From contig OV121091.1 of assembly GCA_921293015.1 (NCBI GenBank), forward strand, positions 14,227,755-14,291,754: a DNA stretch of 64,000 nucleotides, in the 5' to 3' direction. The stretch is from Phorcus lineatus. Lineage: Eukaryota > Mollusca > Gastropoda > Trochida > Trochidae. The notes under the pieces were generated by a model that searched no databases, had not been told where the DNA came from, and saw nothing but the letters and a program-made list of their open reading frames with translations. Both the position numbers and the translations under genes were made by a program. Positions 12,101 through 22,800 of the stretch are shown one piece after another. Position 1 is the stretch's first letter. Each line of letters begins with the position of its first letter.

Positions 12101-13561
12101 AAGGAATTTATGACGGAGCTAGCGCTGTGGAGATAGAAGGTAGTTATATGTACAACAATATATTTCATACAGAAAACTGACTGCCTGCAAAATACCGTGA
12201 AGGGGCTCGGAAGACGAAAGAGGGAGTCGGGAGATAGTTTGGAGATTGAACAAAACATCAAGGTGACAACTGACCCCAAAAAAGTGACCACTCCAAGTGC
12301 ACAGACAGAGAACGAACAAGGTATTTTAAAATCGTGATAATGCAAATATATTGATGATGTCTATAACAGCTCTTTAACAACTGATCACTTATATTAAGCA
12401 AAATGCTGTAAAAATTATTATTATATGACTTATTGCACGAGCAAGTGTGTCATATGATATTTAAGAGAAAATTGATTCAACTTTTTCACATAATTTGTTT
12501 GACAAGTTATGCTATTTTTACCGATGTTGTCAGGTGATATTGAGCATGATTGACATTCCTTTTCCATGACGTCTCGTGCAATAATTTGATGACGTCACCA
12601 GCTCTCATTAAAACGCAATGTCCTGAAAATGTTGTTATATCCTTAAATATGGCATTGAGTGTATAACAAATGTTTCCTATTTTACTGAATCATTGCATTT
12701 GTAATTCAACTGACAATTTATATTCAGTCTGAAACTGTGTTAAAATGAAAAAAACAGAAAAGTAAGAAATGGATGAAGAATGACCTCGGTCACTTTCTAA
12801 AGTAAGTTACATGAAGAAAATTCCAAAGGACCGTACATGTACATGTAGGTCCGAGGATATTTATCTACAAACATCATGCTTTATAGACACCACTTGTTTC
12901 AATACCTTATCGTGGTGTGGTGGTTTGCGTGCTTCAGAGACCCTGAAATAACTTAAATATTGTTCAAATTAATCTCACTCACTCCTGCTATGATATATGA
13001 TTTTACAGTAGAACACGGATATAACGTACTCGGATATAGCGAACATCGGATATAGCGAACAAAATTTTAAGTCCCGTCAAAAGCCCTATAGAAAATCATT
13101 AAAATTATAGCTGTATAGCGAACTCGGATACAGCGAACTAACGGATATAACGAACTAACGGATATCGCAAACTGAATTTCACGCACCGAGGCCTTATCAA
13201 CATTACTTATAGTGAACTGTATGTTGAAAGCAAGCCTTGCGTTCTAATTATATTCCTTAGGTCGAAGGAAAATATGCCAATGATTCTTCAAGTAAAAGGA
13301 ACCGTTCTTGATAAAATTTTTGCTTTCTTTTTAGAATGTCCCGAGCCTGAAGTTGATGAAGATGTCCACTGTCTTCAGCAAACAGAGATTGTCATCGTTT
13401 TGGCTTTACTTGCTGCAACTGTCGTTGTCCTTCTCATTGCCTGTATCATTCTTACCTGGAGATTATTGAGAAGTGGTACAAAGGTCGCCGAGGTACACCC
13501 ATTCGAATTTGAGAACCAGTCAAATAGGTCCCTGCCCCGCCTGTCGCCGTCAAACTTCTGA
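2129..13561 (+). CDS. EGF-ZP gene 1: two EGF-like domains, ZP module, furin site and TM helix (485 aa, 10 coding exons)
   Basis: Coding exons: 2129-2183, 2684-2809, 4199-4315, 5740-5975, 6519-6676, 7396-7538, 9267-9348, 10934-11099, 12173-12320, 13335-13561. All junctions are GT-AG, phases 1,1,1,0,2,1,2,0,1, and the sum is 1458 nt with one frame throughout. Residues 1-18 are a signal peptide. EGF-like 1 spans about 20-56 and EGF-like 2 about 70-95, each with six cysteines. The ZP module (about 100-365) has eight cysteines: 104, 132, 170, 210 (ZP-N) and 307, 352, 359, 365 (ZP-C). A furin-type RRKR lies at 375-378, a TM helix at about 429-451, then a 34-residue cytoplasmic tail. ZP modules are polymerisation domains whose filaments assemble after cleavage between ZP-C and the membrane anchor. 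A secreted matrix role, perhaps shell, is inferred from architecture. The start codon is the first ATG after the UTR acceptor. Confidence 0.9.
3007..3501. repeat. Two tandem copies of a ~250-bp unit with an internal inverted repeat
   Basis: Copies at about 3007-3255 and 3258-3501 in gene 1 intron 2 are strongly similar. Both share ACTTATGCC near the start and CAGTCATGTCAATGATTAGT near the end. Each contains an inverted pair (TCTCATT-AAATCAGTTC versus GAACTGATTT-AATGAGA) about 90 bp apart, so each could fold into a hairpin. The family is not identified. Confidence 0.75.
4560..4930 (+). mobile_element. Two tRNA-derived SINE-like copies in tandem
   Basis: Two related segments lie head to tail in gene 1 intron 3. 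The first has a box-B-like GGTTCGAATCC at about 4606-4616. The second, from about 4810, has a box-A-like TGGCTTAATAGG followed by GATTCGAATCC. Both continue into a shared body (TCTGTTACA-TTT). The second head resembles a tRNA with GTC in the anticodon position, but the acceptor stem does not pair properly. A tRNA-derived SINE is the best reading; neither is a functional tRNA. Confidence 0.55.
5486..5556 (+). mobile_element. 3' tail of a non-LTR retrotransposon (fragment)
   Basis: CAGGCCTGTGGCCTTTCAGTA is followed by an A-rich repeat tail (AAATTGAAATTAAATTGA). The same block occurs in reverse orientation at about 18435-18500, so this is a dispersed LINE 3' end. Only the tail is present here, in gene 1 intron 3. 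Confidence 0.5.
6134..6243. repeat. 110-nt perfect palindrome in gene 1 intron 4
   Basis: Arms 6134-6187 and 6190-6243 are exact reverse complements (54 nt each) around a two-base AA loop. AT dinucleotide runs flank both sides. The transcript could form a very stable hairpin about 160-215 nt downstream of exon 4. Confidence 0.9.
6336..6402. repeat. 25-bp perfect inverted repeat with 17-nt loop
   Basis: GATAACAAGTCTTTTCAACA and the following bases at 6336-6360 are exactly complementary to 6378-6402. It lies 93 bp from the end of the larger palindrome, in the same intron. It may be part of a transposon end; the family is not identified. Confidence 0.85.
7666..7859. mobile_element. Small foldback element with ATCCAATCAGA ends
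   Basis: TATCCAATCAGA at 7666-7677 and TCTGATTGGAT at 7849-7859 form terminal inverted repeats around about 170 bp with no coding potential, in gene 1 intron 6. The extent and family are uncertain. Confidence 0.4.
8670..8800. mobile_element. Molluscan-type dispersed repeat (SINE-like), copy 1
   Basis: The block TCTCCCTGCAATRAYA, a GC-rich AGC-GC-GCGAT stretch, GTGAAATA and CGGCKTTAAAC leads into a CTCAC run. It matches a second copy at 53860-53980 in the same order. This is the reverse-complement form of the gagtgag...acgccg repeat that I recognise as common in molluscan genomes. Confidence 0.55.
10356..10681. mobile_element. Foldback MITE family A, copy 1
   Basis: It starts CATCCTGCTTCATCAGC and ends in the reverse complement, with inverted arms of about 75 bp carrying CCATATACCCTGATCTCCTT. 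The interior (GTTATTGTTTCAGCCAATGA) is shared with four other copies in the window. The element has no coding capacity. It lies in gene 1 intron 7, about 250 bp upstream of exon 8. Confidence 0.8.
11402..11498. repeat. Inverted repeat in gene 1 intron 8
   Basis: TTGATCCAATGATTTATCGA near 11402-11421 pairs with a nearly complementary stretch ending near 11498. A further partly complementary pair surrounds it (around 11515 and 11590). It is probably a degraded foldback element. Confidence 0.45.
13006..13219. mobile_element. TA-flanked MITE with pogo/Tigger-like ends
   Basis: It begins CAGTAGAACACGGATATAAC and ends ATAGTGAACTG, flanked on both sides by TA (13004-13005 and 13220-13221). The interior repeats CGGATATARCGAAC about six times. 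CAGT(A/G)GAAC ends with TA target duplication fit the Tc1/mariner-pogo group; assignment to pogo is inferred. It lies in gene 1 intron 9, 115 bp upstream of the last exon. Confidence 0.5.
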
Positions 13562-14163
13562 AGTTGACTATAAAGGGGACCATATCCTTGTTACTACGTA
13601 TTTTTGTAATTTAAAAACATATTTACAAAATGTTGTTATTTTTTTAATACTGTCTTGGTATAATTGTAAGATTTTTTATTATCAAGTCTTTTAATGTCGT
13701 TTATTTATTACATATCTTGTTAAGAAAAACCATATTTTGTAAAAATCACGATTTACTAATGGATGTCCTTTTGGCTTTCCAAACGTCTAAAACGTATCTT
13801 GTCTTTTCTTTCTATATCAATTCATAAATAATGATATATTGTATATTATGATATAAGTTTCGAATGTTGTGAGCCCTACTATATATTTTTTCTATATCTC
13901 AAAAATTGGCTCATCATCTATATCCATTTCTATGTTCTTAGACGCGTCATGAAAATGCGTAATGAAAGAAATTAATACAAAACCTCGCTTTACCGACTGA
14001 GCGGAAGTGTTATGTTATTATGTAATCGAATCTAACACCTCGTACTATCTGTATGAGTTCAATACCAAAATCAATAGAAAAAATTCATTAAAAGGTTATT
14101 AAACGGAACTGACATAAAAGCTACGTTTCTAACTGGTTTACCCTAATATGAAACGAGTTATGT

Positions 14164-14169
14164 AATAAA
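14164..14169 (+). terminator. Candidate polyadenylation signal of gene 1
   Basis: First canonical AATAAA downstream of the gene 1 stop codon that I noticed, about 600 bp away. A variant ATTAAA lies near 14087. The true cleavage site is not determined. Confidence 0.3.
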
Positions 14170-15164
14170 CCAATAAGTTATACAATTTGTACTGAAACAA
14201 TTCTAATCATTACTCGCTGATTCACGTCGTCAAACAATGCAAGAAATTTTATATGACCACTGTTTCCTCGCCGCTAAAGATATTGTCATACTTAATGATA
14301 AGGATATCGTATTAATCGGCATGCGCGCGATGAAAATTGTAAATTTATGAAATAAGATATCATCCACGGGCGAGATTTATCTAACTATTCTAACGCGCAT
14401 TTAAAAGTTGTTAAATGGAAATATGGAATACGAAAATTGTATTCGTCTTCCAATACGATATTCCTGAGATAGATAGCATGTTTAAAAATTACAAACTGTA
14501 ATCTTAGTAGGTATTTGCTCAAATATTCTTATGTACCTAGTGTTCTCATCAAACACACGTAAACAGAGAAAAAAAGAAAATTAAAGTATTAAGGCATTAA
14601 TTATGTGCACTTATATGATTGTTTAAGGAACTTTTTGTAAAAGATCAACTTTATGTCAATAATAATAATACTAATAATAAAATTAAAGGAATGAATACAT
14701 ATAGAAAAGGTTTGGTCATTACATAACCATGAATTAGTTATGTCATGACTTGATTTCTTTCTTTAAAAAATTGTTTGTAAAAATTAAATCTTTTCAGAGG
14801 TTCACTGTACATAATACGTAACATTGTTATCTACTTAATAACATGTACTTCTAATTTCTATTTCCTCAATGTATTTTTTTCGATTTATATATTTAATTCA
14901 TTTGTACATGTATATTAATTCCGAAACCTTTATCACTTTGTTCAATTCTTCTTCTCTAAACACACTATGGGCATTACCTATCGTTGATTGATATAGATTC
15001 AATACTTGAATTATAAAGGTCCTTTTTCTCTACATATTAAAAGTCATAGAGAGAATCGACATTGGTGACAACAGGTTTTTATTTATTAAAAAAACAACTC
15101 CTATCTAATGGACAGACACATTGTCACCTTTGATGTCATCGTTAAGTGATGCAATCTCAACTAT

Positions 15165-15665
15165 ACTGTTAACATTTTGTGATGAAACACAAACTATATA
15201 TACTGTTTACATTTAGAGATGAAACATGATAAACGATGTTGTTATCATTTAAAGATGAAACGTAATGAACCATGCTGTTAACATTTAGTGATGAAACATA
15301 AACTATGCTGTTAACATTTAGTGATGAAACATAAACTATGTTGTTAACATTTAGTGATGAATCATAAACTATGCTGTTAACAAATGGTGATGAAACAGTA
15401 ACTATGCTGTTAACATTTAGTGATGAAACATAAACTATGCTGTTAACATTTAGTGATGAAACACAAACTATATATGCTGTTAACATTTAGTGATGAAACA
15501 TAAACTACGCTGTTAACATTAAGGGATGAATCATAAACTATGCTGTTAACAAATGGTGATGAAACATAAACTTTGCTGTTAATATTTAGTGATGAAACAC
15601 AAACTATGCTGTTAACATTTAGTGATGAAACATAAACTATGCTGGTAAAATTTAGTGATGAAAAT
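15165..15665. repeat. 33-bp minisatellite, about 15 units
   Basis: The unit is roughly TGCTGTTAACATTTAGTGAT plus GAAACATAAACTA. Some units carry AAATGG in place of ATTTAG. The 33-bp period keeps frame, so the minus strand shows spurious 11-residue repeat ORFs (VSSLNVNSIVY); there is no sign of a real gene. Degenerate relatives continue further right. Confidence 0.92.
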
Positions 15666-16029
15666 TTATCGAAATCACTTGACATATGTCGTCGTATACA
15701 CGGTATATCTCACCGAGTGGGGTAGAAATATGTATTTATATAGAGTGTAAACGTATGATTTTCAACATCACGAGATAAGATATACATGGTATTCGACGAG
15801 AAATCTCAAATGTTCTATTTATCATGTTTCCAAATTGTCGTAAATGACCTTGACTCTATGAATGGAGTATCAAGATCTCATCGCTATCTCCGCCATCTTA
15901 TGACATCATTCAATTGTTTCTAGGCGTCACAGAAGACGTCATATGATATGAGCGATATTTCATTGAGTAGAAATGTATTGTCACTCAGTTAAAATGCGAA
16001 TTTTTTTAACTGATAAGTGGCATATTTCA

Positions 16030-16490
16030 TCAATGATAAAATAATGAAAGCTCTTCTATCATTATTCATGATTAAGATATAAATTATGCAATTATCAATT
16101 CAATATGATCTCTGCTGTTATCATTTAATGATAAATATATAAAGTATACTGTTATCGTTTCGTAGTGATGATATGAACACTTCTGTTATCATTTAGTGAT
16201 TAGAATATAAACTATCCTGCTATCAATTAAAAATGAACTCTGCTGTTATCATTTAAAGAAAAAGATATTAAATATGCTGTTATTATTTCATCACTAAGTT
16301 TTTAAGTATGCTGTTGTATTTTATGCTTTAGATTTATATTGTCATCAGCTAACGAGTAAGTTATGAACAATATTATTATAAATTAATGATAAACATATGA
16401 TTTATTCTTTTATCAGTTGATCGCTAAAAAATGAACCATGCTGTCATCAATTTTAGATTATGATATGAAATATGCTGTTATAAATAAGAC
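16030..16490. repeat. Decayed extension of the 33-bp minisatellite
   Basis: CTGTTATCATTTARTGAT-like motifs recur at irregular spacing of about 50-70 bp, with AT-rich filler. They look like old diverged copies of the array at 15165-15665, separated from it by about 350 bp of unrelated sequence. Confidence 0.55.
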
Positions 16491-16709
16491 ATGATGAGCT
16501 GTTTTCATCATAAAGTCAGTTAGATATGATTTATTCAGTCTGGTTTTAAATGTTTATCTTGTTTATTGAACATCTAATGCCCTAGTAATAGCCAATTAGT
16601 GACTTTTTAAATTCACTGGTGTATTTCTTTGTACTAATACTGTATTTAAATGTTATGTAATTTTATTTTGACTTTCATGTTTTATCATCTCTTTAGAGAA
16701 ATACAGTTA

Positions 16710-17322
16710 CAGCTGCATACAGAAAGTTTGTTCACATAACTGCTAATCCTAGTGCAAATATCATGTAATCATGGGATATCCATGAGGCATAGTAGGATTA
16801 CGAAAATAAAACGGGTAATATTGAATTTCCAAAACAGAAGTAAAGATCCATTATACTTAAACATAAATGTATATCATTACAAAAATTTAACCCTAGCAGT
16901 TTTGGCAGATCATTTAAGTGACCTTCCCAAAACACTCATTTTCATTTTTTGCTAAAAATCAACTTTAAGTGATCAACAGCTTTTAAGAGGAGTCAGGTTT
17001 GTTCCCATGTACAAAGTCAAGAAGATGGTGCTGGTTTTGTCACCGCGATTGGAACAGGAATGATTATATCCAAATTTCATGAAATCCAAATTTAGAAAAT
17101 ATATCCACTTCTCTTTTTTTCATCATGCCAAAATTAAAAAATTGCACGAGGTACAAGCCGATTACACAATAAGTTAAAAAATGGTTATTTTACACACGGA
17201 CAATACGTGATTAATTGTCCAATTTGCTTATTTTATTTGATTGACGTCCAAAATAAACCGCAAATTACATGATATTTTTACAATAAAGTGGTGCATGTGA
17301 GCAAACTTTTGGTATGCAGCTG
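16710..17322. mobile_element. TA-flanked MITE family C, complete copy (613 bp)
   Basis: Starts CAGCTGCATAC and ends GTATGCAGCTG, with TA on both sides (16708-16709 and 17323-17324). Inner parts of the ends are also inverted (AAAGTTTGTTCACAT versus GTGAGCAAACTTTTG). It has no coding capacity. Related copies or fragments lie at 17340-17740, 23610-24060, 24345-24650 and 63474-64000. TA duplication suggests Tc1/mariner-type mobilisation. Confidence 0.75.
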
Positions 17323-17339
17323 TATCCTCATTGTGTATA

Positions 17340-17740
17340 TTCCTTTATCATGGTTTCATATAATACATTAATCACTATTAAATCTTTGAGGCATCGTGGC
17401 GAAAAACGAACGGATAATGCTGAATTTTCAAATAAAAATGCAATTGTAAATCATACCCAACAGTTAATGTAGATATGGTTAAATGAACAAGGGTACACAA
17501 ATTCGAAAACAATAACTTCCAGTTTTTCTCAACCACATCTTTTATAGTGATTCAACAGCTTTAAACAAAACTTCTGTTTATTTGTTTGCATACGATTGTC
17601 TTGATTTTTTGTCTTAAAGAGTCGATAAGGACTATTTTTATCTAAATAATAGGAAATCGATACTACGTCCCCTTCTGTCTTATTCAAAATTCAAACCAGA
17701 CATTCCCAAAATAAGTTGAAGAATGGCTATAAGTGAAATC
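17340..17740. mobile_element. MITE family C, truncated second copy
   Basis: Begins within about 20 bp of the end of the complete copy. It repeats its internal landmarks in order: GAGGCATCGTGGCGAAAAA, TTGAATTTTCAA-like, AGAGTCGATA and CTTCTGTCTTATTCAAAATT. Both ends are missing. Confidence 0.6.
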
Positions 17741-18434
17741 AACTCAAAATGTCCTTAATAGACTTGATGCATTTCTCTCTTTTGTAATGAACTAATTTCG
17801 GCCTCTTAAAGGTTTATCTTGTGTCTCATGTTTGTGTCCTGTATTCATGCCACTAATTTGAGTCTGCTTTGTAAATAATCATTTTCAAACTCATGCAAAA
17901 TATATCTTTAGTTGCATGTTTGTGTTCTTTATATGTTTTGATTATTAACTAATGTTAATCCTTTGGAAATTTCTTGTCCTTTTTATGTCTATGGTAGTAT
18001 TTCAAAACTGACTATCATCTTCCGCGGTTGTAATTGTAATTATTTCCGTGCATAAATCCAAGTTGAATTATTACAAGAAAAAGTGAAACTATTTTACTCA
18101 TGGGTTTTGTTGGAACTATCATATGAAAATAAATATTAACAGGTAAATTGATTGTCGTTCTTATTTGTGGTCGTCAAACGTTATGAGCTCAATTTTATAG
18201 ACTCACTACCTTGGGCAACAATTGGGGTGTCTCTTAAGGCAAGAGACATTGTTCAAAATGTGCCTGTTCTATAATCGGGGTGTTACTTTAGGCAAAAACG
18301 TTTATTCAAACTGTGTATGTTCAATAATTGGAACATAATGTAAGACAACAGTTGTTTTCTTAAGAACTTGATATCAGGTGAAATTTTTTAAATAGGATTA
18401 CTGTCTTCTTCGATCCTTAAATAAACTCATTCTC

Positions 18435-18500
18435 CCATGGAGTCAATCAATCTTTATTCAATACTGAGAGGCCACAGGCCTCTGGTACAATATGAAGGAT
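18435..18500 (-). mobile_element. 3' tail of a non-LTR retrotransposon (fragment)
   Basis: On the minus strand this reads AGGCCTGTGGCCTCTCAGTA followed by TTGAATAAAGATTGATTGA, a typical LINE 3' end with AATAAA and a short tandem tail. It matches the fragment at 5486-5556. Confidence 0.55.
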
Positions 18501-18589
18501 TATACAAAACATAGCAAATCAATATTCATATACATTGTGATGTCAATTTACTTTACAATCACTGTCTGATTCTAAATGCGTGTCATAAT

Positions 18590-19690
18590 CATCAAATGAA
18601 GTCAATAATTTGTATGTCACATGCTATACAAGATAGGATTATTCTAGCATTCAAAGATTGTTTTCTTTGTATTCATGAACAAAATAACGAATAGGATCGT
18701 TTTATTAAGATAACAGTAACCTTCGTTAATAAGATTATCGTCATATAGCTATTCAAGTAGGGTCATTGTATTTCTTGTAAATACTTCACCACTGTACATG
18801 AAATTGAAATCAAATATCGCTATGTCATGAACTTAATAACAGAAACGTACCCTATTGTGTGATAACTGTTTTCTTCGTTATGACGATCATTTTCATGAAA
18901 CTATAAACCCAAAATAAAGTCTAAATTGTGTTTATCAAGGGGTGACAAAGCAGATAAGATTTTTTTAGCATTTATGTAAGATCATTGTATTTCCTTGAAA
19001 TAATAACGGCAACTGAAATCAATCATTGGTATATATCAAGAGCTTAATAACAGATATAAATGTTTTATGTATATAAATGTCTTCCCAGTAAATAAGACCA
19101 TCCTTACGTGCAGTTATAAACTTCAAAAGGGTGACAGAACAGATACGATTAACTTAGCATTTGAATAAGGTCATTGTTTTCCATGTACATACCGCACCAA
19201 AGGACACATAATTGAAATCAACATCGCTGTGTCATGAATCTAATAACAGATAGGACCGTCTAAATGGGACAACTGTCATCTTCGAAATAAGATCATTGTC
19301 GTGAAGCTATGAACCTAAACTAAATTCAACAATTGTTGTTTATCAAGGGGTTAAAAGCAGATAAGATTATTATAGCATTCAAGTGAGATCATTTCTTGAT
19401 TGCAGGGGACCACTAACTTCATCGTTAATAAAAACAAACTTAGATGAAGTTAAAACCTCGATTGAAATCAATATTTTTTTATGCCAAGAGCTCAATAACA
19501 GATGGGATAGTTTCAGCTGTATCACCGTAAGTAAGATCATCCTCAGGCAAGTTTGAAACCTCAAATGAGGTCAATAATTGCTGTGTCTGTCAATGGTTAA
19601 CATTACGAATGGATTGTCTTTGCTCTCCAAAAGAATAATTCGTTTGGCTCTTTCGAAAATAAGATCAGCGTCAGCTAAAGTAAAAAAACC
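18590..19690. repeat. Degenerate tandem array, units of roughly 200-250 bp
   Basis: Landmarks recur in fixed order about four to five times: TTGAAATCAA (about 18800, 19014, 19210, 19460), TTAATAACAGATA-like, ATAAGATCATTGTC, and GTTTATCAAGGGGT followed by GCAGATAAGATT. Divergence is high, so the array is old. It fills most of the space between the converging gene 1 and gene 2 ends. Confidence 0.6.
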
Positions 19691-19897
19691 TGTTATGTCA
19701 ATGTTGGGTAAAAAAGAAATGTAAATAAATATTGGCACTAATTGTCTCCCTCATTGGTTAGCAGTGGAATTTGATTTTGGTACGATCAAATAGAATGACG
19801 TCATTGGTTGCAAAGCCAGGCTGTAGTTGACTGCAATTCATTAGAATGACTTCACAAATTGTCATGATTGTTTTCGCAGTCCAGGAAAGCCATTTGT

Positions 19898-22800
19898 CTA
19901 CCTCATTAGGTAGTACGGATATTGTTCATTATTTTCTGTTTGTGTTTTCCGAGAGGCAATAGTCTTTTTCCTCAGACAGAACCATCTCCCAAGACATGCC
20001 AAAATAACAGCAAAAATGGCCAATATAATTCCCTCTGCTGTCACTGTGACTGTGAAAATCAGACGACTTGACTCGTCACTTGCCGTATTGTTTGAAGCAA
20101 GGTCGTCTGAAAACACAAATCGTTAAATATTTGTCGTTTACTAATAACCTTTATGTTTTTAATGAATTATTTCAGTTTGAAAATTCTTATTTTATGTATA
20201 TCGTATTATTCGGGTATTCACATGCACGTTTGACATGTACCTTAGTTCAGGATCTGTTGGTCAATTGCTCTAATGATCATGGTCATTATTGATTTATTAA
20301 TGCTTATATTTCATCACATACTGCCTTCGATGGCATTTTGCATAGGATTCCAAGACAACGAATTGCATGTTGGATTCTAATGACAAAGGCTTCTTCACTA
20401 CGGATTCAGTGATACCTATTCATAATGAACCTCACACGACGACAATGACATATGAATGTAAAGGAAAATTATCACATGTATCTTGGTCAAGGCCCTGTGG
20501 ATCCATAAATCCGATGACCTTTGGTCATCGCTGATGCACTTACATACATCTATATGTTTAATGACCTGTCAACAACGACAATTGCAAAGCAATACAAATG
20601 AACTGTCTTGACGTGTACCTTGATACAAGACCTGTATTGAACATGATTCTTTGTTCAATACTAAAAAAGTGAAATATCGTCATATCTATATTGACCTGTC
20701 AACAACGACAATAAAATACAAATAAAACGTTTTGACATGTACCTTGATTCAACCTATGTGTAATCTTGACCTTGAGTCCTTGTTGGATGATTCAATCATA
20801 CCTACTTAAAATGAATTGCTCACAACGACGATGACATAGGAATGCAAAGGAAACGTATGACATGCAAATTGGTCTAAGTTCTGTGGATCCTTGGATCTGA
20901 TGACCCTATTCAATACTGATGCAATTATCTTTAGTTAAGCACTGCCAACGACGACTATAGGAATGCAAAGGAATATGTTTGAAATGTATCCAAGCCCTCT
21001 GTATTCTTGATCTTGATTCTTTGTAAATACAGATGCTCTTATATCTACTTAAAATGAATTGCACGTGAAAGCTCCTTGCTACCTTGATCCGTCCCATGTG
21101 TATCCTTGACCTTGAGGTTTTGTTAAATACATATGCAATCATACCTACTTAAAATGAATTGGGCACAACGACGTTGACATGGGAATGCAATGGACAATGT
21201 ATGACATGTACATGAGTCTAAGTTATGTGGACCCTTGACTCTGACGACCGTGTTCAATAATGATGCAAATACATCTATCTACCTATGTCTGCACCATTGG
21301 TCTTTCATGCTGGTTCTCTACCCAGATGACCGTGTTCAATCCATCAAATATATCATTTATTAATAAATTAACCTCAGAAAACGCATGACATATACCTTGG
21401 TTAACATCCTGTGGATCCTTGACTCTGATGATCGTGTTCAGTACTGTCTCGTCCTCGTCCAATGACCGTCTCTTTCTGGTACTAGCGGGACAGGAAGCCT
21501 GTGCATGTGATAGAGGTTGAGGTGTAATCTTAAAATGGCAGCCCAAAATACATGTGTGATTTTAACAATGCATTTTATGAAGGGCAGGGGTGGAAGATGG
21601 AGTCGATTGGGGAGAAAAATATGCAAAACTTACATCGTAAAAATCTTCTTCAAGAAATTATTTCCTAAGTTTCATTAATTAGTCATTTGTCATTATTGAG
21701 CTTTGGATTTATTGTCGAACGACTTGCATGCAGTAGAAAAAGTTGATGTTATCATCAGAACGGAAGGAAACGGTCTCTATGAGATTTGAGCCTATCAACC
21801 TGCATGTGTTTGAAACGAAATTATTAGATTCCAAACATCTGATATAATTTGAACAGGAAACTCCTTTAGGGAAAAATTCTGTAAAATCATTCTGCATAGT
21901 TTATCTCTTAAAGAACATAATTCCCTTGTAATCAATCCCATTCAACTGAAATATGTTGATTAAACATAACGTGTGGTTTCACGAAAATCACTACAAATTT
22001 TGATTAAATAATATCTCTGTTCTTAAATGTTACCTGTTCACAATCAGAATCGACGATACAGACTTTGATGACAAACGTAAGAACGAGAACATCACTGGAA
22101 GAGAACTTAAACGTCCTGAGTTTGAACTTGATGGTTGATTTCACTCCCATGTTCGTAGGTCCGGGCATACCGTCAATCAAACTCAGCATATTTTCTACAA
22201 GGCATCTGGGGGTGAAGAATATATATATCATGTTGTCATGGCAATCCTTCATAATAGCATCCAGTTTATCTAAATCACCTTTACACTTACTATTTGGGAA
22301 ATGATTATAAATTTATAATTTATAAACTTAAACGAATTATAATAGAAAATTATGGTGTATTTATTTGATAGATGTAATAATTGTTTGATTGTGATATGTC
22401 TTTGTCTGTACCACAAAATATGAAAAAGAAATAAATATATCTTACCTTTTTAACAGTTCCTTAGCCTATGCTTGGTTTTGAGATTAAAATGACTATATTT
22501 TAGACATTTGTAAAGTTTTGCATGTACCAAGCAAATTAACAAGGCAATAGTGACACACATACACATAGGTTTAGATCTCATAGTGATTGAAGCAAGTCAA
22601 CGTACGAGTTATTTATGTACTTTTATTCAATGTATCTTGTAAAAAAACATAAACCTATTTCATAAACGTTATAAACATTATGAACTATTAAGGGGGAGAA
22701 AATGTAGTAGACATTCAGTTCAACTTCGCATTATCACAGTGATAAAATAGGCTATAGATATTTAGGGTCATCTTACGTAAACTTCAGTTTCGTATGCATG

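Noticed and set aside
12046-12345. 99-residue minus-strand ORF
   Set aside because: Antisense shadow of gene 1 exon 9 (12173-12320), which joins in frame to exons 8 and 10.
15169-15685. Minus-strand repeat proteins with VSSLNVNSIVY motif
   Set aside because: The frame follows from a 33-bp minisatellite period; there is no signal peptide, splice context or conservation evidence.
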